Below are positions 11,601 through 20,969 of a stretch of 64,000 nt of DNA, one piece after another. The DNA is taken from contig CM055106.1 in assembly GCA_029204225.1 (NCBI GenBank), positions 10,383,969 through 10,447,968 on the forward strand. Reading direction: 5' to 3'. Below the pieces are notes generated by a model. It had not been told where the DNA came from, did not search any database, and saw only the letters and a program-made list of their open reading frames with translations. This DNA is from Diphasiastrum complanatum (Eukaryota > Streptophyta > Lycopodiopsida > Lycopodiales > Lycopodiaceae). The stretch's first letter is position 1. Every line of letters starts with the position of its first letter. Made by a program: the position numbers and the translations under genes.

Positions 11601-12550
11601 TTATGATATGTCATATGAGAAGTGGCTCCACTATCAATCCACCAAGGATCAATGTCTCCATGATTAGCCAACAAGCAAGATGACATAACAAAAGCATCAT
11701 TTGAAAGAAGCTCATCCCCACCCTCATCAATAGTTAGATTGGTTTGCTTTTCCCCTTGATCCCTCTTTTTCTTAAAACAATCACTAGCAAAATGCCCTTT
11801 GACTCCACAATAGAAACATTTTAGCTTAGATCTATCCTTCTTTTTGCCAAAAGTAGAGTGCTCACCTTGGTCTTGCCCTTTAGACCAATTGCTTTTACCT
11901 TTGCCCTTGAACTTGCCTTTAGAGAACATTGCCTCCTCTTCTCCTCCTTGAGATGTAGAAGATGCTCCCACTCTTGCTTGCAACCTGAATTCTTCAGCCA
12001 ACAAGACCTCTTGCAAGTCTCCAACACTTGGTAAACATTTTTGGATAGCATAACTTTGAACAAGATTAGCATGATCATCCAACAAGCCATTGAGAATCAC
12101 TTGAACAAGCTCCTCATTATTTATGCCATCATTAATGCATGCTAACTCATCATTCAATGCTTTAACTCTCAAAACAAAAGCATGTCCATTCTCACTCTTC
12201 TTTTGCATACAAAAAAAGATTTGCCTTCTTAAAGTCAACACTCTAGAAGTAGACTTGGATTCATAAACCTTCTTCAAGGCTTCCCAAGCTTCACTAGATG
12301 ATGTGCACTTACCAACCTCTTTGATAAGCTCATTTGTCACATTCATCTTGATCATGTGAAGGGCTTTCTTTGCCCTCTTGTCATACCTCAATTGTTCTTG
12401 AGGTGCCAAAGGTCTCTCCTCCACACCTACAACAATATCCATCAACTCATTCATCTCAAGCAAAGACTCCATCCTTACTTTCCAAGTAGAATAGTTGAGG
12501 GAGGTAAGCCTATCATTGCTTTCCAACATGTAGCCTCCATTTGTAGCCAT
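8600..12550 (-). CDS. gag-pol: Gag-Pol polyprotein of element B, RT active site altered to YVHD
   Basis: A single 1316-codon frame from ATG 12550, the first ATG after the leader, with a start (MATNGGYMLES) matching those of A, C and G. Domains: Gag helical region 1-200; CCHC knuckle C245/C248/H253/C258; protease catalytic Asp306 in WWIDSG; HHCC H439/H444/C473/C476; integrase D503, D565, E601 (35 residues between the last two); RT around 830-1060; RNase H to about 1290 with SDSDFAGD and CDN. The RT box reads YVHD: codon 994 (9569-9571 on the plus strand) is CAT, not GAT. This removes the first catalytic aspartate of the YVDD motif, so RT should be inactive although every other hallmark is intact. 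The stop TGA is supplied by the LTR terminus. Confidence 0.96.
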   Translation of the reverse strand: MATNGGYMLESNDRLTSLNYSTWKVRMESLLEMNELMDIVVGVEERPLAPQEQLRYDKRAKKALHMIKMNVTNELIKEVGKCTSSSEAWEALKKVYESKSTSRVLTLRRQIFFCMQKKSENGHAFVLRVKALNDELACINDGINNEELVQVILNGLLDDHANLVQSYAIQKCLPSVGDLQEVLLAEEFRLQARVGASSTSQGGEEEAMFSKGKFKGKGKSNWSKGQDQGEHSTFGKKKDRSKLKCFYCGVKGHFASDCFKKKRDQGEKQTNLTIDEGGDELLSNDAFVMSSCLLANHGDIDPWWIDSGATSHMTYHKEYFSSLMAFDGDRKVIYTANDGECAIKGIGTIPISLSTNRNIELKDVLLIPSITKNLLSVSQMLDKGFKVEFDGDACLIKKGCSIIAKGKRQGKLFKLDACVVANQVGCMANEQMSIQEVWHKRMGHLNYKALEVIAKKEVVRGLPKSLTCLNHVCEECALSKSHRLPYTRSISRSKMPFSLLHSDIHGVTTISNGGAKMYVTFIDDFSRFCWVYLLKSKDEVFDVFVKFKVAIETQFTTKIKCLRSDNGGEYISNKFKAFCDEHGIKREYTCPRTPQQNGVAERKNRTLCESAKAMRLNANLPKPFWSDALLCANFLCNRWPSVVLEGKTPFEALFGTKPNVKFLRTFGCICYFNITLDDRTKEDPSSRKGIFVGYSEVSKAYRIYVPSIKKVFTSRDVIFDESNIPKVVSSDDGVVATNVLDDNGVDDTLDVDVEEASSSQIPRRTPRHKVKPSRLTYDGKGKQVVDGSNYAFLTSFDVPSCVDEARQKEEWIQAMDLEFEALMKNNTWRLVELPKGKSAIGCKWIFKVKTNQDGSINKLKARLVAKGYAQEHGIDYEETFAPVAKMVSIRVIISLATLYGWDLWQLDISNAFLNGDLEEEVYMEQPESYVSHSKPNHVCFLQKSLYGLKQAPRSWYARLNSFLLSQNFTMSEYDHSLYFRISANDVTILLIYVHDIILSGGNKEDIEDIKKALKKEFEVHDLGLLSYILGIEVIRTSQITFISQEKYAISILNRFHMVDANPIDTPMESHVKLTIRGNERSFEDITLYRKLIGSLIYLTITRPDLSYCVGRLSQFMQDPSIEHWKLGKRILRYISGTKDFGIVYRGSSPNLFGFSDSDFAGDLMDRKSINAHAIFIGDGAISWMSKKQATISLSSSEAEYKALTSCTKEMVWIKRMIMELHLLDFSESPIIFCDNLSAQSLASNPVFHARSKHIEVAYHFVREQVLAKEIKLEHVPSKECVADIFTKSLGKDLFFKHRTSLGVLSKSMLKLVEEGV
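8605..8616 (-). other. polypurine tract of element B
   Basis: Minus-strand ttgaagagggag, the same sequence as in A, abutting the 3' LTR. Confidence 0.85.
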
Positions 12551-13147
12551 GTTGCAATGATTGATCTCTGATCTTTGACCTGTTCCAATGCACTAAGCAC
12601 TCTCTTGAATCAACAAATGAAACACAAGAAGAAATCACAAAGATTTGGAACCTAAAACCTTACTTTTTCTCTCTTTTCCTCACTTTTTCCTTAATTTTAG
12701 CCACTAGTTTTATGATTTCTTGATCAAACCAAGACCAAACCTCAATATACTTGCTTTTCCCTCACTCCTAAGATTGAAATACACTCTTGAATCATTCAGC
12801 AAACTGAAAATCAGAGGGTTACATCAATTTTGAAGTTTTTGACATGAAGAAGCAAGAAATTGAATCAAAAAACTATATGCTAGAATGGAAAACTAATAGG
12901 ATCTTGTTGGATCTTGCATCTCCCTCTTTCCAAAACAATTTTTGTCTCCTTATTCTGATAAGTACAGAGGGAATTCGCCCTACTTCAATTGAAATGCATA
13001 CAAATGATGTTTTGATCACAAAGATCCAATTTCTACACATAAATCAACAAGATTTTTAGCTAGAAACTTGATTGGAATGCTACAAAAGCAAACTCGCCCA
13101 CAAATCTCTTCTAAATCTGGCAAAACCTGCACATTTGGCCGCCTAAT
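12551..13147 (-). other. 5' leader of element B
   Basis: About 600 bp between the primer binding site and the gag ATG with no convincing coding frame. Packaging and dimerisation signals normally lie here in LTR elements, but none can be pointed to by eye. Confidence 0.7.
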
Positions 13148-13159
13148 GCTCTGATACCA
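13148..13159 (-). other. primer binding site of element B (initiator Met tRNA)
   Basis: Plus-strand gctctgatacca, the reverse complement of TGGTATCAGAGC, directly against the 5' LTR. This is the standard plant Copia site matched to the 3' end of initiator methionine tRNA. Confidence 0.95.
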
Positions 13160-13812
13160 TGTGAAAAACTCAGATCCAAAAGATGCTAAAGTTTCATAAA
13201 GATCTTGGCCATGGAAGTTATGCACATCTAGATTGAAAAAATGATAGAAATTGTGATGTTAAGCATACTAAACATCAACTAAACATCAAAATCTGATCAT
13301 AAGCTTCCACAAACAGAAACTTGCTGTCCCTGTCCGTACTTCAGAGCCTACAACCTGCATTTCACACGTGTGAAGCCATAGCAACAAAGAAATCACAATT
13401 CTAGTGGCTAGAATGCAAGATATGAACAAAAAAGTGAGAGAGAAGAAGATGGACCTTCAAAGAGCATAACATTCATTCAATAGAATGAAAATGAGATATG
13501 TACATACTCGTGGAGATGGCTATTTATAGCAGCCATAGTGCCTCTTGGCCACTTGTCTTATGATAGGCTAAAATTGGGGTCCAATAGGATTCACCCATAT
13601 ACCTAGAAATTTGGTCAAATAGGAATGCACCAAATTATGAGCCAATAGAAGAGCTCCACACTCGACCTCCTCTAATTAATGTGACCTCAAAAGTAGTGTA
13701 CACATACTTTGGGCCTCTACATACATGTATGAACCTATCTCTAACTTTTATTTGGCCATAGGCCTACAAAATCTCAAGTTAGGAAAATACTACTAGTTGA
13801 CAATTTTTCACA
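13160..13812 (-). repeat. 5' LTR of element B
   Basis: Same sequence as 7952-8604. Contains the promoter driving leftward transcription, the CACACGTGTG palindrome at 13363-13372 upstream of gag, and TG...CA ends. Confidence 0.97.
13519..13530 (-). promoter_or_regulatory. TATA box of the element B LTR
   Basis: Minus-strand GCTATAAATAGC fits the plant TATA consensus CTATAAATA. It sits near the middle of the LTR, where the U3/R junction of LTR elements is expected; the start site would be about 30 bp further left. Confidence 0.65.
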
Positions 13813-14500
13813 CAAAGTTACCACCTTTGGACCATTTCCCTTTGCCTTTACCTTTGCCCTTGAATTTGCCTTTTGTGAAGAAAGCCTCTTCACCTCCACC
13901 TTGCAAGGATGCACCATCAAGCTTTGATTGCAACCTATGTTCTTCAGCCAATAAGATTTCTTGCAAGTCAACCACACTTGGCAAGACTCTTTGAATGGCA
14001 AAACTTTGCACAAGATTAGCATGTTCATTTAGCAAACCATTCAACATAACTTGGACTATTTCACCATCTTTTATGTTCTCATCAATGCATGCTAAATCAT
14101 CACTTAGGGACTTAACTCTCAAGATAAATGCATGAGCACTTTCACCCTCTCTTTGCCTACTAGAAAATATTTGTCTCCTTAGGGTCAATACCCTAGATGT
14201 GGACTTTGATTCAAAGAGCTTCTTTAAGGCATTCCATGCCTCACTTGCACTTTGACACTTTCCAACTTCCTTGAGAAGTTCATTTGTAACATTCATTTTA
14301 ATGATATGAAGAGCCCTTTTGGCCTTCTTATCAAACCTTTGTTGCTCTTGAAGTGTGAGAGGTCTCTCTTCAATTTCTGCAACTATGTCCATGAGTTCAT
14401 TCAACTCAAGTAAGGACTCCATCCTCACTTTCCAAGTAGAGTAGTTTGATGAACTCAACCTTTCACTAGACTCTAGCATGATCCCACCATTGGAAGCCAT
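13813..14500 (-). CDS. gag: Gag N-terminal part of element A
   Basis: Codons 1-229 of the A polyprotein, from ATG 14500 (MASNGGIMLESSERL) to the B insertion. It covers the Copia Gag helical region, including YSTWKVRMESLLE, VTNELLKEVGKC, SEAWNALKKL, ESKSTSRVLTLRRQI and QVMLNGLLNEHANLVQ. The basic Gly-Lys stretch that precedes the zinc knuckle (KGKGKGKGKW) follows at the end. Across the insertion the frame is kept: GGNF is followed in the left part by DHDDHSSSSSS and the knuckle. The Gag of A is therefore intact except for B. Confidence 0.92.
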
Positions 14501-15518
14501 GATTCTAATGTTTCTTCAACTTTTAGGTTCTGTCCTAAAGCACTTAGCACTCACTTTTCTCTCAACAAATGATAGATAAAGAGATCTATGAAGATTTAGG
14601 ACCCTAAAACACTTCTATCTTGAACCTAGATGGTTTCCAAGCATAGAAAGGAAGATTGAAACACATGCAACACTTTGCACACACTAAGAATGGATTACAA
14701 AATCAAACCAACCTGAACACACTCTTGCTTAAGCTCTCAAACTTTCCAGCAAGTGACCAAATCAAGTTATGGTGTGAAGAGTTACTTGCATTCTTAGAAA
14801 ATACCCAAAACTAGGATGCCAAGATTACCTAGTAATGAACAAACTTGATCAACATATGATCAACACACTAAGATATTGATTCAACCTGTAAAACCACATG
14901 TAAACCACACTTCTAAAAGTTTATAAACTCCAGCAAGTGATAAATACAAGATTTAGAGGTGAATGAATGAGCACACTTAGTGAATCACAAGACTAGCTTC
15001 ACTATCTTGTCAAATCTTGGTGTTTAGATGTAGATCTAAGATCACTTCACATGAGAATGTTCCTCAACCTGTTAAGAACCTGAAAACACACTTGCATAAT
15101 GGTTAACACCTTCCAGCAAATGCTCCAATCAAATTACATAAGGAGAGTTACTTACATGCTCAACAAAGTACACCAAAAATTATGCCAAAATTGATGACAA
15201 TCTTTACAATATGCTCTTCACAATGGAGCTTACAATATGTTCACCCAAAAAAGGGGATCTTTCATCCAAATGGGAGCTTTGCTCAGCCTTTAGGAGAATT
15301 ACAACTCACTCAAAAGATCATTTGTCATCCACTTAAGGAGAAGTTTCATCCACTTAAGGAGAGTGTTCATCCAAGAATGGAGATTGTCAACAATAGGATT
15401 GAAAAGAACATTGTTAGTATTGAATATGCACAAGCCTCACAATCACAAATGATTAGGTGTTATGATCTGATCCAAAATAGTTTCTTTTCAGCCTCTGATC
15501 TTCAATAGACCTGAAATA
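14501..15518 (-). other. 5' leader of element A, proximal part, with diverged tandem repeats
   Basis: Non-coding leader lying between the gag start and the C insertion; its distal 142 bp is at 21837-21978. At about 1.16 kb it is twice as long as the leaders of B and C. A diverged unit beginning caacctg and containing ccagcaa(g/a)tg and agagttactt(g/a)cat appears three times, starting at 14709, 14882 and 15065 (spacing 173 and 183 bp). Near 15335-15360 there is also a short direct repeat of cacttaaggaga. Confidence 0.75.
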
Positions 15519-16380
15519 TGATAAATTTTACAGTTTTTAGGACAATAATGATTGTACTTTACAATCATAGAGAGTTATTGGTTGCTTAATCAATGAATCT
15601 ATCAAGTTCTACACATTAGATCTTGATCTAGATTCACTACACTTGGATTTAAGCAAGAGCAATGGATCAACACATCATTTTTTAGTGAGAGCGGCTTCAC
15701 ACGTGTGGAGTACTGTCCACTGTACGGACTGCACCTGAAACAACAAGTACAATGATACTAGATAGCAATCATGCATAAAAATCACAAGACAAATGACTAG
15801 AAATCTCACAAAAGTGTAGAGTGCAAAAGTCTCATCAATTTTCTTAGCAAAATGATGATCCTTTTATGGATCAAGTACATCCATGAGTCTGGTACAGTCC
15901 AGCAGGCCTTCACACGTGTGAAGAGTGCCACATCACTCATATCTATCCATTTGATCCATCCTTGATCCTTATCCAATAGTTGACCTTCTAGAATATGACT
16001 AAAATCCAAAAAGCTAGTCTCCTAGAATATAGGAATATTCCCTACAAAATAGGATCTAAGGAAAATGGTCAACTCTTATCTTCTAGTACTCTATACACAC
16101 ATGTGAACATCCACTTGCCATGTGGGAGCATTTACTCATGCACATGCAAGGAAAAGCTAATTTGTAGGTGACTAGTCAACTTGACTAAAAACTAGTCATT
16201 TCATGTTCACACTAACTAGAATGATACAAAATCAATTTGGATATATACAAACATGAAAAGTACATCCTTTCACACATGGGAACATGCTCCACACGTGTGA
16301 AATCATATCATCAACATATTCTAATGTTTGATCAATATTTACATGAACCAATGTCAAGTGAGAAGTGACAATTTTCAACA
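15519..16380 (-). repeat. 3' LTR of element C
   Basis: Starts tgataaattttacag and ends gacaattttcaaca. Three perfect CACACGTGTG palindromes at 15698, 15911 and 16290. The last belongs to a module in which cacacatggg and cacacgtgtg flank aacatgctc, matching the double module of the J LTR in the same orientation relative to the element. Confidence 0.97.
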
Positions 16381-16393
16381 CTCCTCCTCACTT
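16381..16393 (-). other. polypurine tract of element C
   Basis: Minus-strand aagtgaggaggag between the pol stop codon and the 3' LTR. Unlike A, B and D the stop codon precedes the tract. Confidence 0.85.
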
Positions 16394-19300
16394 CTAACTT
16401 GGCAAATCTAGTGTACATCTATCTACAATTCCAAGAGCATATCTTAACTTAAAAAATGGATCTTTGGACAATGGTTTGGTTAAGATATCAGCTATGCATT
16501 CGGATGATGGTACATGATGTAGTTGCACTTCCTTGGATTGTACCTTCTCCCTCACAAAGTGGTGAGCTATCTCAATATGCTTTGTTCTAGCATGGAAGAT
16601 AGGATTTGAAGCAATTTGTTGAGAAGCTTGATTGTCACAAAATATGTAAGGGATCTCCTCGGCCTCTAGCACATGTAGTTCCATCAAGAGTCTTCTTAGC
16701 CATAAGAGCTCTTTGGTTGTTGAAGTCAATGCCTTGTACTCGGCTTCACAAGAAGATAGTGAGATTGTATCTTGCTTTTTGGAAAGCCAAGATATCACTC
16801 CTCCACAAAGAAATGTTGCAAATGCACTAATGGACTTCCTATCCATCTTGTCACCTGCAAAATCTGAATCCGAGTAGGCTCTCAAGTGCAAGTTAGATCC
16901 TTCATAAAGTATACCAAAAAATCTAGTACTAGAAACATATCTAAGTACTCTCTTGGCACTTTTCCAATGATGAATTAAAGGAGCTTGCATACTTTGACTC
17001 AACTTGCTTACACAAAAACTTAAGTCAGGTCTAGTGATGGTTAAATAGATTAGAGAGCCTATAAGCTTCCTAAAGAGAGTGATGTCCTCAAAGGATGCTT
17101 CATCACCTTCATTAGTTGCTTTCACAACATGCTCCATAGGGGTGTCAATCCCCTTACAATCTTTCATACCAAATCTTTCAAGAATGGAAGTAGCATACTT
17201 AGATTGACTTATGAAAGTACAATTGCTACTTCTAGACACTTCTATCCCAAGTATAAACTTTAGGAAGCCTAGATCTACCATCTTGAACTCACTAGATAAG
17301 TCAACTTTTACTTTGCCTATGCCATCATCATCATTTCCTGTCATAATGATGTCATCAACATAAAGAACCAAAATGATGATCTTTCCTTCATTACATTTGA
17401 AATATAAAGAAGGTTCATAAGCACTTAGTACAAAGCCAAGGGAATAGAGAAAATCATGCAACCTAGAGTACCAAGCTCTAGGTGCTTGCTTCAAGCCATA
17501 TAGGCTCTTCCTTAAGTAGCACACCTTTTGCTCCTCACCAATCTTGATGAAGCCCTCGGGTTGCATCATGTAGATTTCCTCTTCTAAGAAGCCATTCAAG
17601 AAGGCATTTGTCACATCCATTTGGTAGAGATCCCATTTGAACAAAGTAGCAATGCAAATGATTAATCTAATAGTTACAAGCTTAGCTACAGGTGCAAATG
17701 TTTCTTCATAATCCAATCCTTTTATTTGAAGAAATCCCTTAGCAACAAGCCTAGCTTTGTATTTACTAATAGATCCATCTTGATTGTACTTAATTCTATA
17801 AATCCACTTACATGCAAGTGGTTTCTTTCCTCTTGGAAGATTTACAAGATTCCAAGTATGATTTTCTTCTAATGCATCATACTCTACTTGCATTGCATCT
17901 CTCCAAACTTTAGATTTACATGCTTCTTCAAAAGATGATGGTTCTTCAATCAATGTAGCTAAAAAAGAGTAAGAGGTAGAAGATGTAGAGCCTTCCTTTT
18001 GCTTTCCCTTGTCCACATAGGTAAGCCTTGAGGGCTCGGCCTTGCTCCTTGATGATCTTCTTGGCCCCTTTTGACTTGGATCCAAATCTCCATCCTCGGG
18101 TTTGTCATGATCCTCCTCGGGTTTGTCAAGATCCTCCTCGGATTTGTCAAGATCTTCAATGCACAATGGGTTAGATCCATTTGACAAGCTCTTAGCAAAT
18201 TGTGACTCATCAAAAAGTACATCCTTGCTTACCTTTACTTTCTTGGATGTAGGATCATATATCCTATATCCCTTGCTATTTTCTCCATAGCCAACAAAGA
18301 TTCCTTTGAAGGAGGTAGCATCTTCTTTCCTTCTAGTCTCCAAAGGAATGTGTACATAACAAGTACATCCAAAGATCTTAAAATATTTTACATTGGGTTT
18401 CTTATCAAACAAGGCTTGATAAGGTGAGATCCCATCTATAGCACTACTAGGAAGTCTATTACACAAATAATTAGCACATGTTATGGCTTCTCCCCAAAAT
18501 GAGATGGGAAGTGATGCATCAAGCCTCAAGGACTTTGCACACTCACATAGACTCCTATTTTTCCTCTCGGCCACCCCATTTTGTTGAGGGGTGTAGGAAC
18601 AAGTGTATTGTAACTTAATACCATTGATCTCACAAAAGTCTTTCATTTTATTGGAGGTGTACTCTCCTCCATTATCACATCTTAGTGCTTTGATAGAAGT
18701 ACTAAGTTGTTTCTCTACTAGAGACTTGAACTTAATGAAAGCTTCATAAACAAGATTTTTCTTTGATAGTAACTCAATCCATGTGAATCTAGTACAATCA
18801 TCTATAAAAGTTACATACATCAAGGCACCTCCATTACTTGCATGTGAAAAACTATGTACATCAGAATGTATGAGATCCAAGGGAGAGAGAGATCTTGATG
18901 AAGATTTCTTGTAAGAAGATTTGTGTGACTTTGCAAGGCCACATGCCTCACACATTTTTCCACACTTCTTGAAAGCTCTTGGTAGGCCGAGAGCTAGTTC
19001 CTTGCTTGCCATTGACTCCATAGATTGAAGATTAGGATGGCCTAATCTCTTATGCCAAAGCTCCACTTGAGTTAGCTCCTCCCTAGCCAAGTTCACACTT
19101 TCACTTGCAACATTAGCATCCAACTTGAAAAGTCTACCTTGCTTAATGCCACTAGCTATGCACTTATCATTTTTCAAGATGGAACAAACTCCATTCTTGA
19201 AATGTACATCTAGTCCATTGTCCATTAATTGTCCTACACTAAGCAAGTTTCTTGAAATGGTAGGAACATACAAAACATTATCTAGATCTATCCTTTTAGA

Positions 19301-20374
19301 TGTGCCTAAACAAAGAGGTATAGATCCTATGCCATCTATCTTGCATGCTTGATCACTAGCAGTGTATATTGACTTCTTAGAGTCATTACAAGATAGAAGA
19401 GTAGAAAAATAATGCTTGTTAAAGGACATGTGGGAACTAGCCCCACTATCTATCCACCATGTGTCTTGACTTGAAGTTGGTGTAGATGCAACCATTAAGG
19501 ATGTGTTGAATCCATCCTCATATTCTTCCTCTTGAGCAATGTTCCCTTGATCTCCTTTGGCTTGTTGATTCTTCTTCAAGTAGCATTCTGAGGCAAAGTG
19601 TCCTTTCTTTCCACAAAAGAAACACTTTAGTTTTGCCTTGTTCTTCACTTTGCCTTTGGAGGTAGATCCTCCATTCTTCATCTCGACCTCCTTGCCTTGA
19701 TTTTTCTTGAATGGATTTTGCTTTTTCTTGCCTTTAGATGTAAAGTTAGCTTTCTCCTCTCCTCCATTAAGTGACATGCTATCCATTCTTGTCTTGAGGT
19801 GTAGAAGCCTACTCTCCTCGGCCACAAGAACATTGTGCAACTTTTCAATGGATGGAAGAGAGTCTTGAATGGCAAATGATTGGACTAAGTTGGTAAACTC
19901 ATCACTTAGACCATTCAAAATGATTTGTACTAGTTCTTGATCTTGGATCTTCTCTCCTATTGCACTTAACTCCTTGTTAAGAGATTTGATCCTAAGAACA
20001 TACTCTTGTCCACTCTCTCCACTTCCTTTCATGCTTTGGAAAACTTGATTTCTTAGCATGAGGATTCTTGAAGTATTGTTGGATTCATAAATGCTCTTTA
20101 ATGAATCCCAAGCCTCTTTGGATGAGGTACAAGAAGACACCTCTTTCAAGAGGTCATTGCATACATTTAACTTTATGCAATGTAGAGCTAATCTTGCTCT
20201 CTTCTTGTATTTGGCTTGTTCTTGGGGAGTTTGAGGCTCTTCCTCTACTCCTTGAACTATGTCATATAGATCATGGATCACTAGGAGTGATTCCATTCTC
20301 ACTTTCCAAATGGAATAATTTGTGGAAGTGAGTCTCTCACTTGATTCCATCAAATATCCACCCATGGATGACAT
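16394..20374 (-). CDS. gag-pol: Gag-Pol polyprotein of element C, all catalytic motifs intact
   Basis: A 1326-codon frame from ATG 20374 (MSSMGGYLMESSERL). Gag helical region 1-200; basic linker; CCHC knuckle C251-C264 (CFFCGKKGHFASEC); protease Asp309 (WWIDSG); HHCC pre-integrase (WHKRLGHPN, CEACGLAKSH); integrase D505, D567, E603; RT with YVDD, first Asp residue 1007; RNase H with SDSDFAGD, SSCEAEY, CDN and ARTKHIEI. Between integrase and RT an acidic linker contains three copies of a 7-residue unit like LDKPEED, from a 21-bp repeat at about 18100-18165. The length and Copia domain order are those of a complete polyprotein. No stop, frameshift or missing catalytic residue is seen. Confidence 0.97.
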   Translation of the reverse strand: MSSMGGYLMESSERLTSTNYSIWKVRMESLLVIHDLYDIVQGVEEEPQTPQEQAKYKKRARLALHCIKLNVCNDLLKEVSSCTSSKEAWDSLKSIYESNNTSRILMLRNQVFQSMKGSGESGQEYVLRIKSLNKELSAIGEKIQDQELVQIILNGLSDEFTNLVQSFAIQDSLPSIEKLHNVLVAEESRLLHLKTRMDSMSLNGGEEKANFTSKGKKKQNPFKKNQGKEVEMKNGGSTSKGKVKNKAKLKCFFCGKKGHFASECYLKKNQQAKGDQGNIAQEEEYEDGFNTSLMVASTPTSSQDTWWIDSGASSHMSFNKHYFSTLLSCNDSKKSIYTASDQACKIDGIGSIPLCLGTSKRIDLDNVLYVPTISRNLLSVGQLMDNGLDVHFKNGVCSILKNDKCIASGIKQGRLFKLDANVASESVNLAREELTQVELWHKRLGHPNLQSMESMASKELALGLPRAFKKCGKMCEACGLAKSHKSSYKKSSSRSLSPLDLIHSDVHSFSHASNGGALMYVTFIDDCTRFTWIELLSKKNLVYEAFIKFKSLVEKQLSTSIKALRCDNGGEYTSNKMKDFCEINGIKLQYTCSYTPQQNGVAERKNRSLCECAKSLRLDASLPISFWGEAITCANYLCNRLPSSAIDGISPYQALFDKKPNVKYFKIFGCTCYVHIPLETRRKEDATSFKGIFVGYGENSKGYRIYDPTSKKVKVSKDVLFDESQFAKSLSNGSNPLCIEDLDKSEEDLDKPEEDHDKPEDGDLDPSQKGPRRSSRSKAEPSRLTYVDKGKQKEGSTSSTSYSFLATLIEEPSSFEEACKSKVWRDAMQVEYDALEENHTWNLVNLPRGKKPLACKWIYRIKYNQDGSISKYKARLVAKGFLQIKGLDYEETFAPVAKLVTIRLIICIATLFKWDLYQMDVTNAFLNGFLEEEIYMMQPEGFIKIGEEQKVCYLRKSLYGLKQAPRAWYSRLHDFLYSLGFVLSAYEPSLYFKCNEGKIIILVLYVDDIIMTGNDDDGIGKVKVDLSSEFKMVDLGFLKFILGIEVSRSSNCTFISQSKYATSILERFGMKDCKGIDTPMEHVVKATNEGDEASFEDITLFRKLIGSLIYLTITRPDLSFCVSKLSQSMQAPLIHHWKSAKRVLRYVSSTRFFGILYEGSNLHLRAYSDSDFAGDKMDRKSISAFATFLCGGVISWLSKKQDTISLSSCEAEYKALTSTTKELLWLRRLLMELHVLEAEEIPYIFCDNQASQQIASNPIFHARTKHIEIAHHFVREKVQSKEVQLHHVPSSECIADILTKPLSKDPFFKLRYALGIVDRCTLDLPS

Positions 20375-20957
20375 TTTAGAATGAATGCTCTTTTAAAAAT
20401 CACAAAGATTTTTGAATTTTAAAAGATCTATGAAGTGGCCTAAAGCTTACTAGAATGCCTATAGGCTTGTCTCTATCAAACTAACACACAAGCTTGAATG
20501 ATACTCAAAGATCTTACCAAAAATTTCTAGCTTTCACTCTCACAAAAAAAATTGCTTTACACTTTTCTTAGAGATTTCACTTCAACTAAGGATCTGAACA
20601 AATCAGCCTCTTAGATCTGATCTTAGACTCTAAAAAGAAATGCTTCAATGATCCAAAACACTATTTGGTCATAGGCATTAGTTAGAATGAATCTAGATCA
20701 ATACTATGCTTCAAAAAGCACCAAAAATGAACTAGTATTGTGATTTTGGGACCAAAAAACACAAAGTAACTTGAATTGAAAGTTGCTGTACGGTTTCACA
20801 CGTGTGAAAAGTACATTCACAGCCTCCAAGTCGTTTTGATCCAAATGATTACAAGCTATCACTCTAGAAGAACTCGCCCTCACTAGTATTGGCCAAAAAA
20901 CAAATTTTGCCAATGATCTTTACAAGATTTATGATTCAATGATCACTCTCTTACTTA
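20375..20957 (-). other. 5' leader of element C
   Basis: About 580 bp of non-coding sequence between PBS and gag. It carries its own CACACGTGTG palindrome (20797-20806) next to tgtacgg, a combination also found in the C LTR. No coding frame. Confidence 0.7.
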
Positions 20958-20969
20958 GCTCTGATACCA
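20958..20969 (-). other. primer binding site of element C
   Basis: Plus-strand gctctgatacca directly against the 5' LTR; complementary to initiator Met tRNA. Confidence 0.95.

Larger units (their letters stand above)
7952..13812 (-). mobile_element. complete Copia LTR retrotransposon B nested in A
   Basis: Two LTRs of 653 bp that I find identical by eye (7952-8604, 13160-13812), the duplication caaag at 7947-7951 and 13813-13817, a primer binding site, a polypurine tract and one uninterrupted 1316-codon gag-pol frame. The insertion splits the gag of A just before its zinc knuckle. Identical LTRs mean a very recent insertion. It is of the same broad family as A, F, G and K. Confidence 0.98.

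Noticed and set aside
15806-16009. 67-codon frame repeated identically at 21257-21460
   Set aside because: Both copies lie inside the two C LTRs; the frame is duplicated because the LTR is.
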